From: Theobroma cacao
Taxonomy: Eukaryota; Streptophyta; Magnoliopsida; Malvales; Malvaceae
Assembly (NCBI RefSeq): GCF_000208745.1
Contig: NC_030851.1
Span: 9,426,907 to 9,490,906 of the forward strand
DNA length: 64,000 bases
Direction: 5' to 3'
Part shown: piece by piece, positions 25,516 through 37,403 of the stretch
How the letters are laid out: the number at the start of each line of letters is the position of its first letter
How positions within the stretch are numbered: position 1 is the stretch's first letter
The notes under the pieces: model-generated
Seen by the model: only the letters and a program-made list of their open reading frames with translations
What the model was told of the DNA's origin: nothing
Databases searched by the model: none
Translations under genes and position numbers: made by a program

Positions 25516-26128
25516 AGGGTCTGTTTATTTTGACGTAAAATATTTTTTGGAAAACGTTTTCAGGACTTATACTTGTTTGGAAAATGGAAAAGTTATTTCA
25601 TATGTAAAACATCTTGTGGGTCAACAAAAAAAATACTCATTGATCACGTAAAATATCTTACACCTTTGAGAGGAGTACGACATTTTTCGGAGAATAGAAA
25701 AACTGCTCTTATACTAAGCTTAGCATACTAAGTTTGATAAATATTAACATTTAACGTAAAATATAAAAAAAATATTAGAAAAATATTAATATTTGAATTA
25801 TTCAACACTATTAAAATTAAAAAATATTTTTAATGAAATCATCCAATACAATTAATATTTTTATTTATAAATTGAAGAAATCTCACTAATAATTGTAACA
25901 AAAAAATTTCAATGATTGTCATTTAATGAATACATATTTATAAATATAGGTTTTAGATATTTTACACAATTGGTGAATATTGATATTTTTATAGTGTTAT
26001 GGTAAAAAAAATGATGAGATGGAAATTTTTTTTGAAATTAGAGCTTACTTTCATTATAATATCTGGTTAAATACTTTGAAAAATATAATTATTAAATTTT
26101 TTTTATTTTCATTTCAATTCTTNGTTAT

Positions 26129-26166
<38 letters not shown>

Positions 26167-26498
26167 GAGGAATTGAATTTTTTTTTTTTGAAAATTAGAA
26201 CTTACTTTCATTATAATTATCTGGTTAAATACTTTGAAAAATATCATTATTGATTTTCTTCATTTTCATTTCCATTAATTTTAATGTGAAAAGCAAATGA
26301 CACCATTATTTTATAATCAACTTCTATTTATCATTTTAACATCTAAATAACTCCATGATTGATGGTGAAAAATATTGTCTACACGATGATCCAAACGATA
26401 GGAAATATTTTCAACAATTAATTCAGATTTTTTTATAAAATATTTTACACAAAAAAGTTTTCTGAATAAATTATTTTTTGATTAACAAATGAACCCTA
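25516..26498. mobile_element. probable hAT-like MITE
   Basis: The left end reads AGGGTCTGTTTATTTTGACG, followed by GTAAAATATTTTTTGGAAAA. The right end reverse-complemented reads AGGGTTCATTTGTTAATC, with AGAAAACTTTTTTGTGTAAAATATTTTA a little further in. These resemble hAT MITE ends common in dicots. No 8-bp target duplication is evident. A 120-bp direct duplication around the N at 26123 (25996-26116 and 26124-26275) is probably an assembly effect. Confidence 0.5.
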
Positions 26499-26920
26499 AA
26501 TATAACTTATTTCTCTTTATTTTACTCCGCCGGCCCCAATATATAATTCATGACTAGACTAATTAATAAGCCAAGTTTGACAGCTCAGGTGTAAATATTA
26601 GATAAATATCAGCTTAATTTGTGGCGCTTGGTCTTTTAAGCCAGCAAGGTCCTTTATATATGAGCTTTTTGTCGCTCATGATAAATGGGGCTAATGCCCA
26701 AAAGCAACAATACAAAGAAAAATAAAATCATTTATCTTTGGATGATATTATTCAAATCAGCTATGGCTCTGTTTTCTCACATCCTACATTTTTTTGGCCA
26801 CAAGAGGGTTGGAGTCAACGTCTATCCACAACAAAGGTGATAAATATTGATGACTTTGCTTGAACAGTGTCCAACATGTGACGCACGCCACTCTCTAGTC
26901 TCAAATAATTAATTCACTAT

Positions 26921-26951
<31 letters not shown>

Positions 26952-27062
26952 ATAATTCCTTTGCTCCTGTTCCAGTTTGGTTTAGACCGGCTATTATTCT
27001 CGTTTTTCATTCTTCTAATTTGGTGAATAAATTTTATAATGGCTATTATTCAAGAGGAAAGT
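26499..27062. other. intergenic, no gene seen
   Basis: AT-rich DNA with a (TC)n run at 26926-26951 and no coding features. Confidence 0.4.
26926..26951. repeat. (TC)n microsatellite
   Basis: Thirteen TC units. Confidence 0.95.
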
Positions 27063-27455
27063 GTTAAATGTCTACATAACTGTTTAATCATTTACATTAA
27101 CCATTTTGAGTTCAATCAATGTCATCTATTTCAGCTCAAGCATCTCAAAGACAACCAATGGTAATTCATTATTCTAGGTAATGGATAATATTGTCATTAC
27201 CCATGTATACTTAATTAATTACTCAAATAAAATAAAGAAAACTATTCTATACACCAAAGAGTAAAAATATTACCACACATTCTTTTATTTCTTATATTAA
27301 ATTCTTAATCTTTTAAAAACATTATCTTAATAGGGTACGTGACAACCCTCTAATATTATTTGTAAAGTTTAAAAACGTTTGTGTATAAAATAATAGTTTT
27401 TAAAATATATTTAAAAAAATTAATAATTTAATATGATCATAAATAAGAGAATATG
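27063..27455 (+). repeat. ~390-bp dispersed repeat, copy A
   Basis: Matches 46985-47381 in the same orientation with small substitutions and indels; both share stretches such as CCAATGGTAATTCATTATTC and end in AAGAGAATATG. Copy A stops exactly where a copia LTR begins. No ORF. The two copies flank the Tat element but lie well outside its target duplication. Confidence 0.85.
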
Positions 27456-27725
27456 TGTTGGATAGAGGGGATACACCCGTGTTATGGTGCTCGTGTCTAA
27501 TTTGTAAATATCTCTGTAATTATATAGATTAATTATTTCTTGTAATAAGGATTAGCTTCTTTTTTTTACAGTGTTAAGTCTTGTATCAATAGTTATAATA
27601 GATTCTTAATTGAATAAGAAATTAGTTCATTTTTCCCTCCCGTTTTTGGTATTCGTTTACCCTTTCTATGGAGTTCTTTCTTCATTATTCACAGTTCCTG
27701 GTGAACTAACATGTTATCAAAGCCA
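27456..27725 (+). mobile_element. copia LTR with primer-binding site (rest of element lost)
   Basis: A 256-bp LTR from TGTTGGATAG (27456) to ...GAACTAACA (27711), followed at once by TGTTATCAAAGCC. This is a slightly changed copy of the initiator-Met tRNA primer-binding site TGGTATCAGAGCC used by copia elements. No gag or pol follows, and I found no second LTR. It interrupts the dispersed repeat at 27063-27455. Confidence 0.75.
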
Positions 27726-29351
27726 TGATTGGAGTTAGATTCTGATTTCACATCATCGAGTCGTTAGCTCATTTGGTTTTCCTTACTTCTTTCCACACAA
27801 TTTGCTTTTCAATTTCATACATTGTGTTAATGTAGAAGTCTCCAAGTGAAATATATCAAAAGAGAGGGAATTGGTATTTGTAAAATTTTTTTTGAAAATC
27901 TAGTTATCAAGATCAAAACTTTTTCATTCAAAAATATTTTCAATCATTAAAATCAATTTTCAATAACAAATCACTTAAACACAAAAACAATATATCAAGA
28001 TAAATATTTTTCCTAAGTAAAATGCTAGTTATGAGAAGTAAAGGGAAAAATATTTTTCTAAGTGTAAAAGAATAAATTAATATAAAACTATTTTCTTAAG
28101 GCAAATATAAACAACAACTAATCATTTGAAAAATTAAAAAAAAAAAGACACAAGAAATTTATAGTGGTTCAGCTTTTTTGATGCCTACATATACTCTATT
28201 GGTAACTAAGGAATTTCAATCCACTATTAAGATTCTTACTTTTTAACAGAAAATTATAACCCTTACACAATCTATAAAGAGATTCTTATTTTTTCACAAG
28301 ATCAAGCGATAACCCTTACACAATCCATAAATGGATCTTTGTTTTCACGAGATCAAAGAATAACCCACACAATTCACAAAAGGGATTCTTACTTTTTATA
28401 TGAGAAGTGATAACTTTTACATTATAGCTTTTCAAGGTTAAGTTAGAACATTTACAAGATATGTGTACAAAAAAGTAATAGCAAAGATTTGCCTCACAAA
28501 GGCTGGATGCTAGAGATTATAGTTTGAGTGAAGTGAGAGAAGAAATTTCAACTTGAATGAAGCAAGAATTCAACTTTATAAGCTTGATGGAAGGCTAAAA
28601 AGATGCTAAAGAGTGAAGATGAGCTTTTCGGTAGTCTCTTTGGGGTTTGAAGTTTTGGTTTAGGTATTTTTTTCCTTCAAAATGGCTCACATGCGTCTAT
28701 TCATAGTTAGGGCAATGTTTGGAGCCGTTAGACACAAGTTTCAATCAAATTTGACCATTGTTGAAGCTTGAAGGTCAACTACAATATTCCTTATGATCTT
28801 CAAATTTTAAATTAGGGCTTCTATAGTCGAGTATAATCTTCTTCTAGTTGATCCATCTCTCGAGAACGTGTTTCTTGCAAGTTTTAGCTACTATAGTCGA
28901 CTATACTTCCTCTATAGTTGATTATGGTGGTGTAATCTTAACTTTTTCTTGCTTTTGACTTGGCAAGATCGATTATGCTTGGTCCAAGGTTCACTATATC
29001 TATTTAAAACATGATTTTCTTGAGCATTCTGAAACAAGGTCAACTATAAACACTTTAAAGTCAACTATGGCTTCTCAATCTTCAAGTTTTGCACTCTTTC
29101 AATCTTTGGATCGACTCGAGCTTCCTTAGAATCTACTAGTGGCTTGTGTTTTGAGGTTTCTTTAGCTTTTTGGTGCTTCTCTCCAACTATTTCCTCCATG
29201 TCTTGCTCTTTCGTTCCAATAGCATTTCAAAGCATGTTTGCTTTTACATTCTTAGTTAAATATGCATCGTTTTGAAAGTTTGTGAGATGTATTCTAATGA
29301 AGTATAGCTTTTCAAACAAATACGTAACCTTAAAGGATTAAAAATATATTT
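27726..29351. other. non-coding repeat-like stretch before the Tat element
   Basis: No coding region. At about 28245-28440 there are three diverged copies of a ~65-bp unit (CCTTACACAATC(T/C)ATAAA...GGATCTTTGTTTTCACGAGATCAA type). Further on, variants of CTATAGT(C/T)GACTATA recur (28818-29070), a motif I associate with plant repeat families. Probably old retrotransposon sequence of unknown type. Confidence 0.35.
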
Positions 29352-29356
29352 GAGAC
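29352..29356. repeat. target-site duplication of the Tat element, left
   Basis: GAGAC directly before the LTR start, matched by GAGAC at 46837-46841 directly after the 3' LTR. Five bases is the normal size for gypsy integrases. Confidence 0.9.
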
Positions 29357-29459
29357 TGTAAACACCTACTTCAAAAAAAATAAAATAAAAAATAAAAAAA
29401 AGCTTAAAAAATAAAAAAGTTAATAAAGAAATAGATAATAATAATAAAAAATAAAAAAA

Positions 29460-29690
29460 ATGATGAATGAACAGGAAGGGACTGAGCGTGTGCTCAGCCC
29501 CTTCTCCGGTTCATCATTACAAGGCATTAATGCCCCTAAAAGGTAGCTAGAATTTGGGGAGGAGTGGTCACCTCTAGCTACCAACCCTCCCTGTTTGCCA
29601 GAGCCTTGTGAAATCATGCTTAGAAAAGCATGATTTCACCTTTGGATTGTCCAAAATTTTGGACAATCCAGTTCTTAAAAGGGGGGGTTT
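29460..29690. repeat. cluster of hairpins at the start of the Tat LTR
   Basis: Successive inverted repeats: ATGATGAA.../TTCATCAT as outer arms around CTGAGC/GCTCAG; GGCATTAATGCC; GGTAGCTAGA/TCTAGCTACC; GAAATCATGCTT/AAGCATGATTTC; GGATTGTCCAAAA/TTTTGGACAATCC. The 3' LTR keeps them (44222-44440), with paired changes in two stems. Confidence 0.85.
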
Positions 29691-29981
29691 CAAACCGATC
29701 TGGAAAACCCGAAAAAAAAAAAGATTTTGAAACCCAGATTCATGAACAAAAAAAAGAAAACCAATCTGTCAAAAAAAATAGATTCCGACAACCAATACCA
29801 CAAATAAGCCATCAAAAAATCCTAAACTACCAGCAACAGAAATCAACAATCAAAAAATAAAAAATAAAAAAATAAAATTACAGGAAAAAGAAACAAAAAT
29901 GGGAGAAGCTGTGGATAACTAGGATTCTTTGGTTTGTTTCTTTTTGAGGAGGAGCTGGTAATTTGGGGCTAGTAAATAAGG

Positions 29982-30139
29982 GGGTATTTGGTCTTGGGAA
30001 GCTGACCAACGGAGGCTGTTGAAGCTAGTGGGTAAGGTTAGATCGACGCCGGTAGAGAGGGGGTATTTGGTCTTGGGAAGCCGACCGACGGAGGCTGTTG
30101 AAGCTAGTAGGTAAGGTCAGATCAGCGCCGGTAGAGAGG
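29982..30139. repeat. 79-bp tandem duplication in the 5' LTR
   Basis: GGGTATTTGGTCTTGGGAAG begins each copy (29982 and 30061). The same duplication is in the 3' LTR (44745 and 44824), so it predates insertion. Confidence 0.9.
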
Positions 30140-30292
30140 GGAGCAACACTTGGGCCGCCGGTTCAAGGAAAGCCGTCGACATAAGAGAGAGAAGAAGGAG
30201 AAAGAGAGGGAAGATTTTAGAGAGAAGTTAGAGAGGGTGCGACTAGAGAGAGAAAACGAAGGCAGAAAATGAGAAAAGAAGAGAAAATGAAG

Positions 30293-30333
30293 GTTTAAAT
30301 ACTTAGGTTTAGGATCAAAACGACGTCGTTTTG
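30293..30333 (+). promoter_or_regulatory. TATA-like box plus CAAAACGACGTCGTTTTG palindrome in the LTR
   Basis: TTTAAATA at 30293-30300 is followed 15 bases later by an 18-bp perfect palindrome centred on GACGTC (30316-30333). Both are conserved in the 3' LTR (palindrome at 45079-45096). GACGTC is a bZIP-type core. The placement suggests the LTR promoter and transcription start region. Confidence 0.45.
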
Positions 30334-30590
30334 GTGGATTAAAAGCTGCCAAACAAATACCCAAAACGGTGCATTTTGGGCTCAGTCTTGTGGACCTCAG
30401 GAAGCAGATCAGGCACAACAATTTTGGGCCTTCTGTGGGTTATTGAATTAGGCTAATCTGAGCCTAGAAAGGTAACATTCTTCTCTGGTTTTAATTGATT
30501 TTGTGTCTTGCCTATTTTTGTTAAATAAAATGCATTTTCATTTTTATTGTTATAATTTAAACCATATTAGGAAAAGTTATTTATATATAG

Positions 30591-30621
<31 letters not shown>

Positions 30622-32286
30622 ATTAAATATGAATGCTTATATTTAATATTAGAAAATCAAAATAACAAAAAAATAATAATGATAGTCATAATAAAAAAAT
30701 AGTAAAGATACATAGTTTAGAAGAACATATATATATATATATATATATACATAAAATAAATAAAATAAATAGTAAGAAAACTAATCATAGGTTTAGTTTA
30801 TGTTAAAAATAGTAATGATAATAAGCAAATGATAGGAATATAAAAAAAAGGAAAGAAATATTCATATTTAGATACTTGTAAATATAATATATATATATAT
30901 ATATATTATATATATAAACAAAAAACAACAACATGATACAAATATAAAAATTATAAGAAAAATGAGATGATTGTTTGAGAAACTCCACCTAAGAAAGGCA
31001 AAGAGTTACCTCTTTTAAGTGAATTTTTTGGGTGCGAAGTTTGAGATGGATTTTCACCGAAGCGTCGGGATAAGTCCGAACTCTAAACTCCAATACCTAT
31101 TAAGTCAAATAGTCATTGTTGAGAAATAATATATGTAAGGAAATTTTGTTACATTCGAATTAATATTACTAAATAAAGTTAATTTAATCGTTTAAAAAAT
31201 TAATTAATTGTTTATTTGATAAGTTATATAATCAAGTAAAATATTAATCAACAACGTTAATTAAAAGATATGGATCTAAATAGAAAATAATAAATATATA
31301 ATAATAATAAAATAAATAATAAATCCATGAAAAAAAATGACAAAATAAATATATAAATAAGGTGATAAATTATTAAACACATAATTGGATGAATTATGAA
31401 CCATCTAAGTCAATAAACGCCTGCATGTAGACATCATTATTTAATCCTGTCATAGCATGTCACATTTATCTTATTAATGGGGCGAAAATTCCGATGATGG
31501 GATTTCCCCGAGGAGCTNTAATAAAATATATAAAATAATAATAAAATAAATAAATAATCCATGAAAAAAATGACAAAATAAATATATAAATAAGGTGATA
31601 AATTATTAAACACATAATTGGATGAATTATGAACCATTTAAGTCAATAAACGCCTGCATGTAGACATCATTATTTTATCCTATCATAGCATGCCGCATTT
31701 ATCTTGCAAATGGTGTGAGAATTTCGATGATGGGATTTCCCCGAGGAGCTTATAAAGACGAGTTCTTCCGGGGATATCTCTAGGTGAGGAAAATTTCGAG
31801 ACTTCACCAAAGCGTTGGGATGGTCTTCGAATGATTTTCCAATAAAAGATTACTGACCCCATTATTTAAAATAAACAAGTCATGACATCATTTTACGCTT
31901 GCATCATGTGCATACGTAAAACCAAATAAAATAAAAAAACTCAATCAGCCAATTTAATAAAAAATTATTTAATAAGCAGGGATTAAATCAAAAGTAGGCT
32001 ATAATAGGATAACTTAAGATTAAATGGTACCGTTCGTGGAACGGGTGCCACGGAGGTGCTAACCCTTCTTCGTGCGTAACTGCACTCCCGAACCCATCTC
32101 TAAAAAACGTGGATCAGTTCTCGTTGTTTTGACTGACCTAAAATTAATTTAGAACTTCGTCGATTAGAATCGGGTTAATAGGTGACCAATCACACCTAGA
32201 TAAAAAAGATTGGTGGCGACTCCTAAACCACTTTATTTTCGTCGACGTCTAGCGGTCGGGTTCCCGAACCCACACATTATGACAGA

Positions 32287-32304
32287 TGGCGACTCCACTG
32301 GGGA
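32287..32304 (+). other. primer-binding site of the Tat element
   Basis: TGGCGACTCCACTGGGGA lies two bases after the LTR end. Its complement ends in GTCGCCA, as the 3' end of a charged-type tRNA would, probably tRNA-Arg as in Ogre-type elements (the tRNA identity is from memory). Confidence 0.75.
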
Positions 32305-33035
32305 CCTCGAGAGTCAAGTAATTAATTAATCATAAGTTATCTTAAGCCTTAAATAATTTGTTGTTTTTCCTAGCATCAATTTTTCATATTTTTGTTTAAT
32401 GCATTCATTTATTTTGCTATTATTACTTCACTGTTTTTAATAATTTGGGGAAATTTTGGATAAGGGGAGTGTGAAATTATAGGTCCAAGGTCAGTATATT
32501 CCTTCTCACACACTACACATCTTGCATTCATGCATAAGCCTTCCACCCGGGCTTTGTCCTTAATTAGAAGGGAGTTAAGTAGCTACGCTCTCGTGAGGTG
32601 ATAACCTCCACATGGGCTAGTGCAGACTTCCACTCAGATCGAACCTAGTCCATTTAAAGCCTATAATGGGTGAGGACCGGAGTGCCTTACTAGTCCGTGT
32701 AGACGATGGTGATGAGCGATTTGGGAACCTTTAGCTCCATTTTCAACCCAAACTCAGCATGTAAAATACTGAGAGTCGTCTTTGCTTAGGTAGAGCTTCA
32801 CCCATAAGAATATACCTTTCAACTAGGTACACATGAAGGAATTTTCATAATTCCCTTGTTCTAAATTCTTCTCCGCGAAGTAATAAAGGTATCATGTTAT
32901 TATTCATCTTTTGAAATTCTTGTTTACGGTACTAACTTAAACTTTTTGTCATATGCATATTTGCATCATAATTTTGCATATAGGAAAAGTATTTGTCACC
33001 TGACAACCATTGACAGAGTAGATCCAATTGCATAC
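32305..33035 (+). other. Tat leader, non-coding
   Basis: About 730 bases between the primer-binding site and the first ORF, without a coding frame. No splice or regulatory element can be assigned with confidence. Confidence 0.6.
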
Positions 33036-34956
33036 ATGGAGTCATCATGGCCATCTTCAAGTTACGATGGAATATACGAAGTGACTCAGCACATGGTGAG
33101 TGCCCAACAAAGTGAGGGAGATTGCTTGTCAAAATATCACTTCTCATCACTACCTGATAGGGTCCACAACGATTTTAAACAGAATGACTTCACCGATCTG
33201 CTTGACATATGGGATAGATGAAGGGCCACCACTCGAGCAAGTTTCGATAAGAAATATGGCCACATAGCCCGGCTCCTTGAGGTCCAGATTGATGAACAAA
33301 TGTTGAAGGCCATTGTGCAATTTTGGGATCTGTCGTATAGGTGCTTCGTGTTTAATGAGGTGGATATGGTCCCCACAATCGAAGAGTACTCGGCTCTCCT
33401 ACAAATTGACCTTGATAATCTGGACAAGATATATTAGAGAGGACAAAAGACCGGACACAAGCGTAAGTTAGCCAAGATGATGGGTATTACCCCGGCGGAA
33501 GTTGACCAAAACCTAAGGAAAAAGGGAGACAATGAATGTATTCCATGGAGTTTTCTACGTAGCTATATCATGAAGCATTGGGACATCGAGCAAGGACAAC
33601 TTGTGATGGCTTTGGGAATTTATGGGCTAGTGATCTTTCTTAAAGTCTTGGGACATATAGAGATTGGAATTATAGATTTCTTTAAGCAAGTCATCAACAA
33701 GGCTAACCCTTCACCCTCTATTCTAGCAGAAACTCTCAGATCACTGAATTATTGTTGGAGAAAGGGGGAAGGATGATTTGTAGGATGCGCACAGCTTCTT
33801 TCCATCTAGCTAGTCAGTCACTTTGAATGCAAGGTCGATAAGTTCAGAAAGCCATTTCATCTGCAAAGTGCCCTTGTTAGAGAATTTTGTGAGAGTGAAT
33901 GGCCAAAAAATAGGACTAAGGAACAATGGATCTCAAGGCTTCGGAAACTCATGAGTGTGGAAGTAACGTGGAGAGCTCCGTGGATGCCTCATCACCCGGT
34001 CTTGTACAAATGCGGAGATGAACCTTGGGTGCCATTAATGGGGCCATGGGGAGCAAACAGTTACCCGCCAATCATGGTGAGAAGACAATTTGGGTCAGAG
34101 CAGTTTGTGCCGATGACACACCAACTTAATACTTTGGAGTTTGCTTATGGAGAGCCGAGTTTTCTGAAAAGGATTAACAAGATTGCGCAAGCTTGAAAGA
34201 AAACCAACCGAGTCGACCAAGGGAGGTACACCGATGAAGTAACTACCGAATATCAGATATGGCGTGTCCAACGAGTTAAGGATGTGGTATATCTGAAGGA
34301 AGATGCACTGCGTGGCCTAGTTGATCTGGAACCACGAGATGCTTTGCTCGAAAGTGAGTTGGCTCGCAAGAAGTCCGAAGTTGAAAATGCCAGTTAGAAG
34401 CAACGGTATGAAGACCTTCAAAAAGAGTGTGAGAAGATGAAGAAAAAAGTAATTGAACAAAGAAAGAAGGTCCAAAAAATAGATATTGATTAGGAAAGGA
34501 AGTTTTCTGCCACAACTAGTGAACTTCAGAGGGAAATACAAGTAAGAGAAAATTGAGGCGATGAACTTCAAGCGTACAATATCGAACTAAAAAATCAAGT
34601 GTGATTCCAACAAGAGTCCATCCAATTACTAAGACAAGAGTATGAAAAGCTTGAAGGGGTCATGACGACTTATCAACAGGAATATGGACGCCTCAAGCAA
34701 GAGAGCACCCGAATTCGAGAGTGGGGTGAATCTTACAGATAAGCTTATATAGAAAAACACGACTAGATGGATTACTTGGTTTGGCAAATAAGGGAGGTGG
34801 CTTACAAGGCGAAAAGCATAGCTTGGAAGACGAGTATATTAAGGAGCTAGGTCTTTCCAATTGGGAAACAAGAGCAACAGTTGATTAAGTATTTAGATGA
34901 GGTGTATAGCCATTATAATAAAATTGGTGAATATTTCTAGATGGCTCTTGAATTGT
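33036..34956 (+). pseudogene. Tat ORF1 (plant mobile-domain/DUF7745-like protein upstream of gag), broken
   Basis: One reading frame from ATG 33036 to about 34956 (roughly 640 codons), interrupted by about a dozen stops but without a clear frameshift. Family-typical segments: HIARLLEVQIDEQMLKAIVQ, FWDLSYRCF and VDMVPTIEEYSALL at about 33255-33410, then IDFFKQVINKANPSPSILAE at about 33675-33735. The C-terminal third (34330-34740) is rich in Lys/Glu heptads and looks like a coiled coil. Such ORFs precede gag in Tat/Ogre elements; their function is unknown. The first stop replaces a probable Trp codon (TGA for TGG at 33219-33221), and several others look like CGA or CAA/CAG transitions. Confidence 0.8.
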
Positions 34957-35067
34957 AATCAAAGACAATATCTTATGCAATGGATGGCTTTGTTGTTAGG
35001 TGTCATGTGACGAATACTTTTAGTACATGATCATTCATACATGCATTTTCACCTGTAAATAAAGATA

Positions 35068-37403
35068 ATGGGTTCATTTCTTCATTTCGTTCATGCATCA
35101 AATATGCATCTAATTCATGTTAATGATTACAATAAGGTTCTAAAAATAGCTCGACCACCTAAGCCAAGTGACCAACGTGTTCATAATATGTGTCAACGAG
35201 CAAAGATTATGGAAGAAGAACAAAGAGAGCGAATGAATAGAATAGAAAGAGCTCAAGAAGAAATGAGAGAACAGTTAGCAAATATGATGGAATTGATGAC
35301 AAGCTTAAGTAAAGGAAAAAAGGTTGCAGAAGAGTCAGCTCCGTCAGAAAATCCACTAGCACAAGACATTGAAAACCAAAGAAATGATCCACCTTATCCG
35401 TCAGGGTTCACTCCATCACATGCCCAAACCTCTCAAAGGGTCCAACCTCAAGTGATGCCATCCGTTTATTACAATACACCACCCCTAATGGGCCATCAAC
35501 TGACTCATGGGCAATTTGGACCGTATTCTGGGATAAATTTTGCTGAACCAATACACGTCCCGAATTTAGACGATCCAAAAGAGTAAGAGAAACTAAGAAA
35601 TGACTCATCACAAACAGGAGAAAATGAAAAAGATAAAAAAAGTATGATTTGTTGGAAAAACATCTTCGTGCTATCGAAGGAGTTGATAGGTTCGGTACCA
35701 TGGATGTAATTGAACTATGCTTAGTGCTTGATGTACTAATCCCGGCCAAGTTCAAAGTTCCAAAATTTAAAAAATATGACGGAACAAAGTGTCCCATGAC
35801 ACATATTACTATTTATTGTCGAAAGATGGCTGCACAATCTCATGATGACAAGCTACTGATCCATTTTTTCCAAGGCAGCTTGATTGGGTTAGCTAATCGG
35901 TGGTACGTACAGCTAGATCAAAATCGTATTAAAACTTGGAAAGATCTAGCAAGAGCCTTCATAACCCAATACATGCATGTGGCTGAATTAGCCCCTGATC
36001 GATTGTCATTGCAGACTATGGAAAAGAAGCAAAGTGAGAGCTTCAAGGAATATACCCAAAGGTGGAGGGATACAGCAGCGCAAGTTTAGCCACCTTTCAC
36101 TGATAAGGAAATGACTGTGTTGTTCATAAACACACTCCGAGCTCCATTTTACGAGCGCTTGATCGACAATGCCACAAAAAACTTTACGGATTTGGTCTTA
36201 TTTGGAGAAATAATAGAAAGAGCTATCAAAAGTGAAAAAATTGAAGGGCATGAGGTTGCTAGCTCAAAGAAAGGGAGTATGCCCAAGAGAAAAGAAGGAG
36301 ATGTACAAGTAGTTGCCCATGACAGACAACAGACCCACAACTTTAACCCATATTACCCGTACCCCCCATACCAACCCTTCTATCCGAACATAGGCAACAT
36401 TGCACAAAACCCATATGTGTACCAACCTGCCCCACAACCAATGTTTCCGACCAATGTTCTCCCACAAGCTCCACCACTAAGATCGGTAGCTTCAACCAAT
36501 AATTCTGGCAATGGTTAAAGAGGACCTAAAATTACCCCAGAAAAACCTAAGTTTGATCATATCCCAATTCCTTACACTACATTGTTGCCACAACTCATAG
36601 AAAATCGACTCCTTGCTCGAACCCCTTTAGAACCACTTCGACCTCATTTTTTGAAATAGTATGGCTCGAATACGCATTGTGATTACCATTTTGGAATTCA
36701 AGGACACTCCACGGAGAATTGTACTGTATTAAAACATAAAGTCCAAGTGCTCATCAAGGAAGGACTTTTGAATTTTGCTAAAAAAGATCATTCAAATGTT
36801 GATGGGAATCCCTTGCCTAACCATGGAAGTTTGATAGTGAACGTCATACATGAAGAGACGATTCGACGGGTAAAAAGGAATTTTGATGAAATTCAAATGC
36901 CGATGGAAAAAGTGTTTGAGGCATTGTTCAAAATAAAAGCCATCACTCCAGAACCCATAGACACAAAGGAATTGGGGCATGATCTCACTCATTCTTGCAA
37001 ATTTCATATGGGGACAATTGGGCATTCCATTCAAAATTGTGATAGCTTTCGTTGTAAGTTGCAAGAATTGATGGATTCGTCGGTAATTGAATTTTATGAA
37101 GAATGTGAAGAGGATTTAGTCGGAACCATAAATGAAGATACCTTAGTTGAAGTAGCATCAAGTTCATCTGGGGTGAATAAACCTAAACCTCTGACCATCT
37201 TTTATGAAAAAAGCAGTAGTCCGACGAATGATACATCCCCTACTATTGTCGAAAGTGGCATCACTATTGAAATTCCTAGCCCGTTCCAGTACAAGAGTGA
37301 GAAGGCTGTTCCTTGGAATTACGAATGTAATATCTTAGGTATGGCCCCCCTTACTTTGCAAGTATCTTTTACAGATCTGACTGGTGTGGGAGGAATAACG
37401 TGA
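35068..37403 (+). pseudogene. Tat gag, broken
   Basis: The N-terminal part (35068-35586) has a Glu/Arg-rich coiled coil at about residues 45-80 and a Pro/Gln-rich tail. After a frameshift near 35590-35650 the capsid follows (35649-36518), with the typical FKVPKFKKYDGTKCPMTHI, then WYVQLDQNRIKTWKDLARAF and ESFKEYTQRWRDTAAQV. A Pro/Tyr/Asn-rich linker leads to two zinc-knuckle-like motifs of the form C-x2-H-x5-H-x4-C (about 36678-36722 and 36997-37041). In-frame stops lie near 36087, 36516 and 36657. Gag normally forms the particle and binds the RNA genome. Confidence 0.85.

Larger units (their letters stand above)
29357..32284 (+). repeat. Tat 5' LTR (2928 bp)
   Basis: Contains a hairpin cluster (29460-29690), a 79-bp tandem duplication (29982-30139), a TATA-like TTTAAATA (30293-30300) and an 18-bp perfect palindrome (30316-30333). 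AT-rich simple repeats fill 30590-30930. The segment 31290-31517 is repeated after the N at 31518, with a few per cent difference, which suggests a faulty join of two LTR copies. Confidence 0.9.

Noticed and set aside
30803..31637. Minus ORFs made of Ile, Tyr and Phe
   Set aside because: AT microsatellite and AT-rich LTR sequence, one crossing an N.
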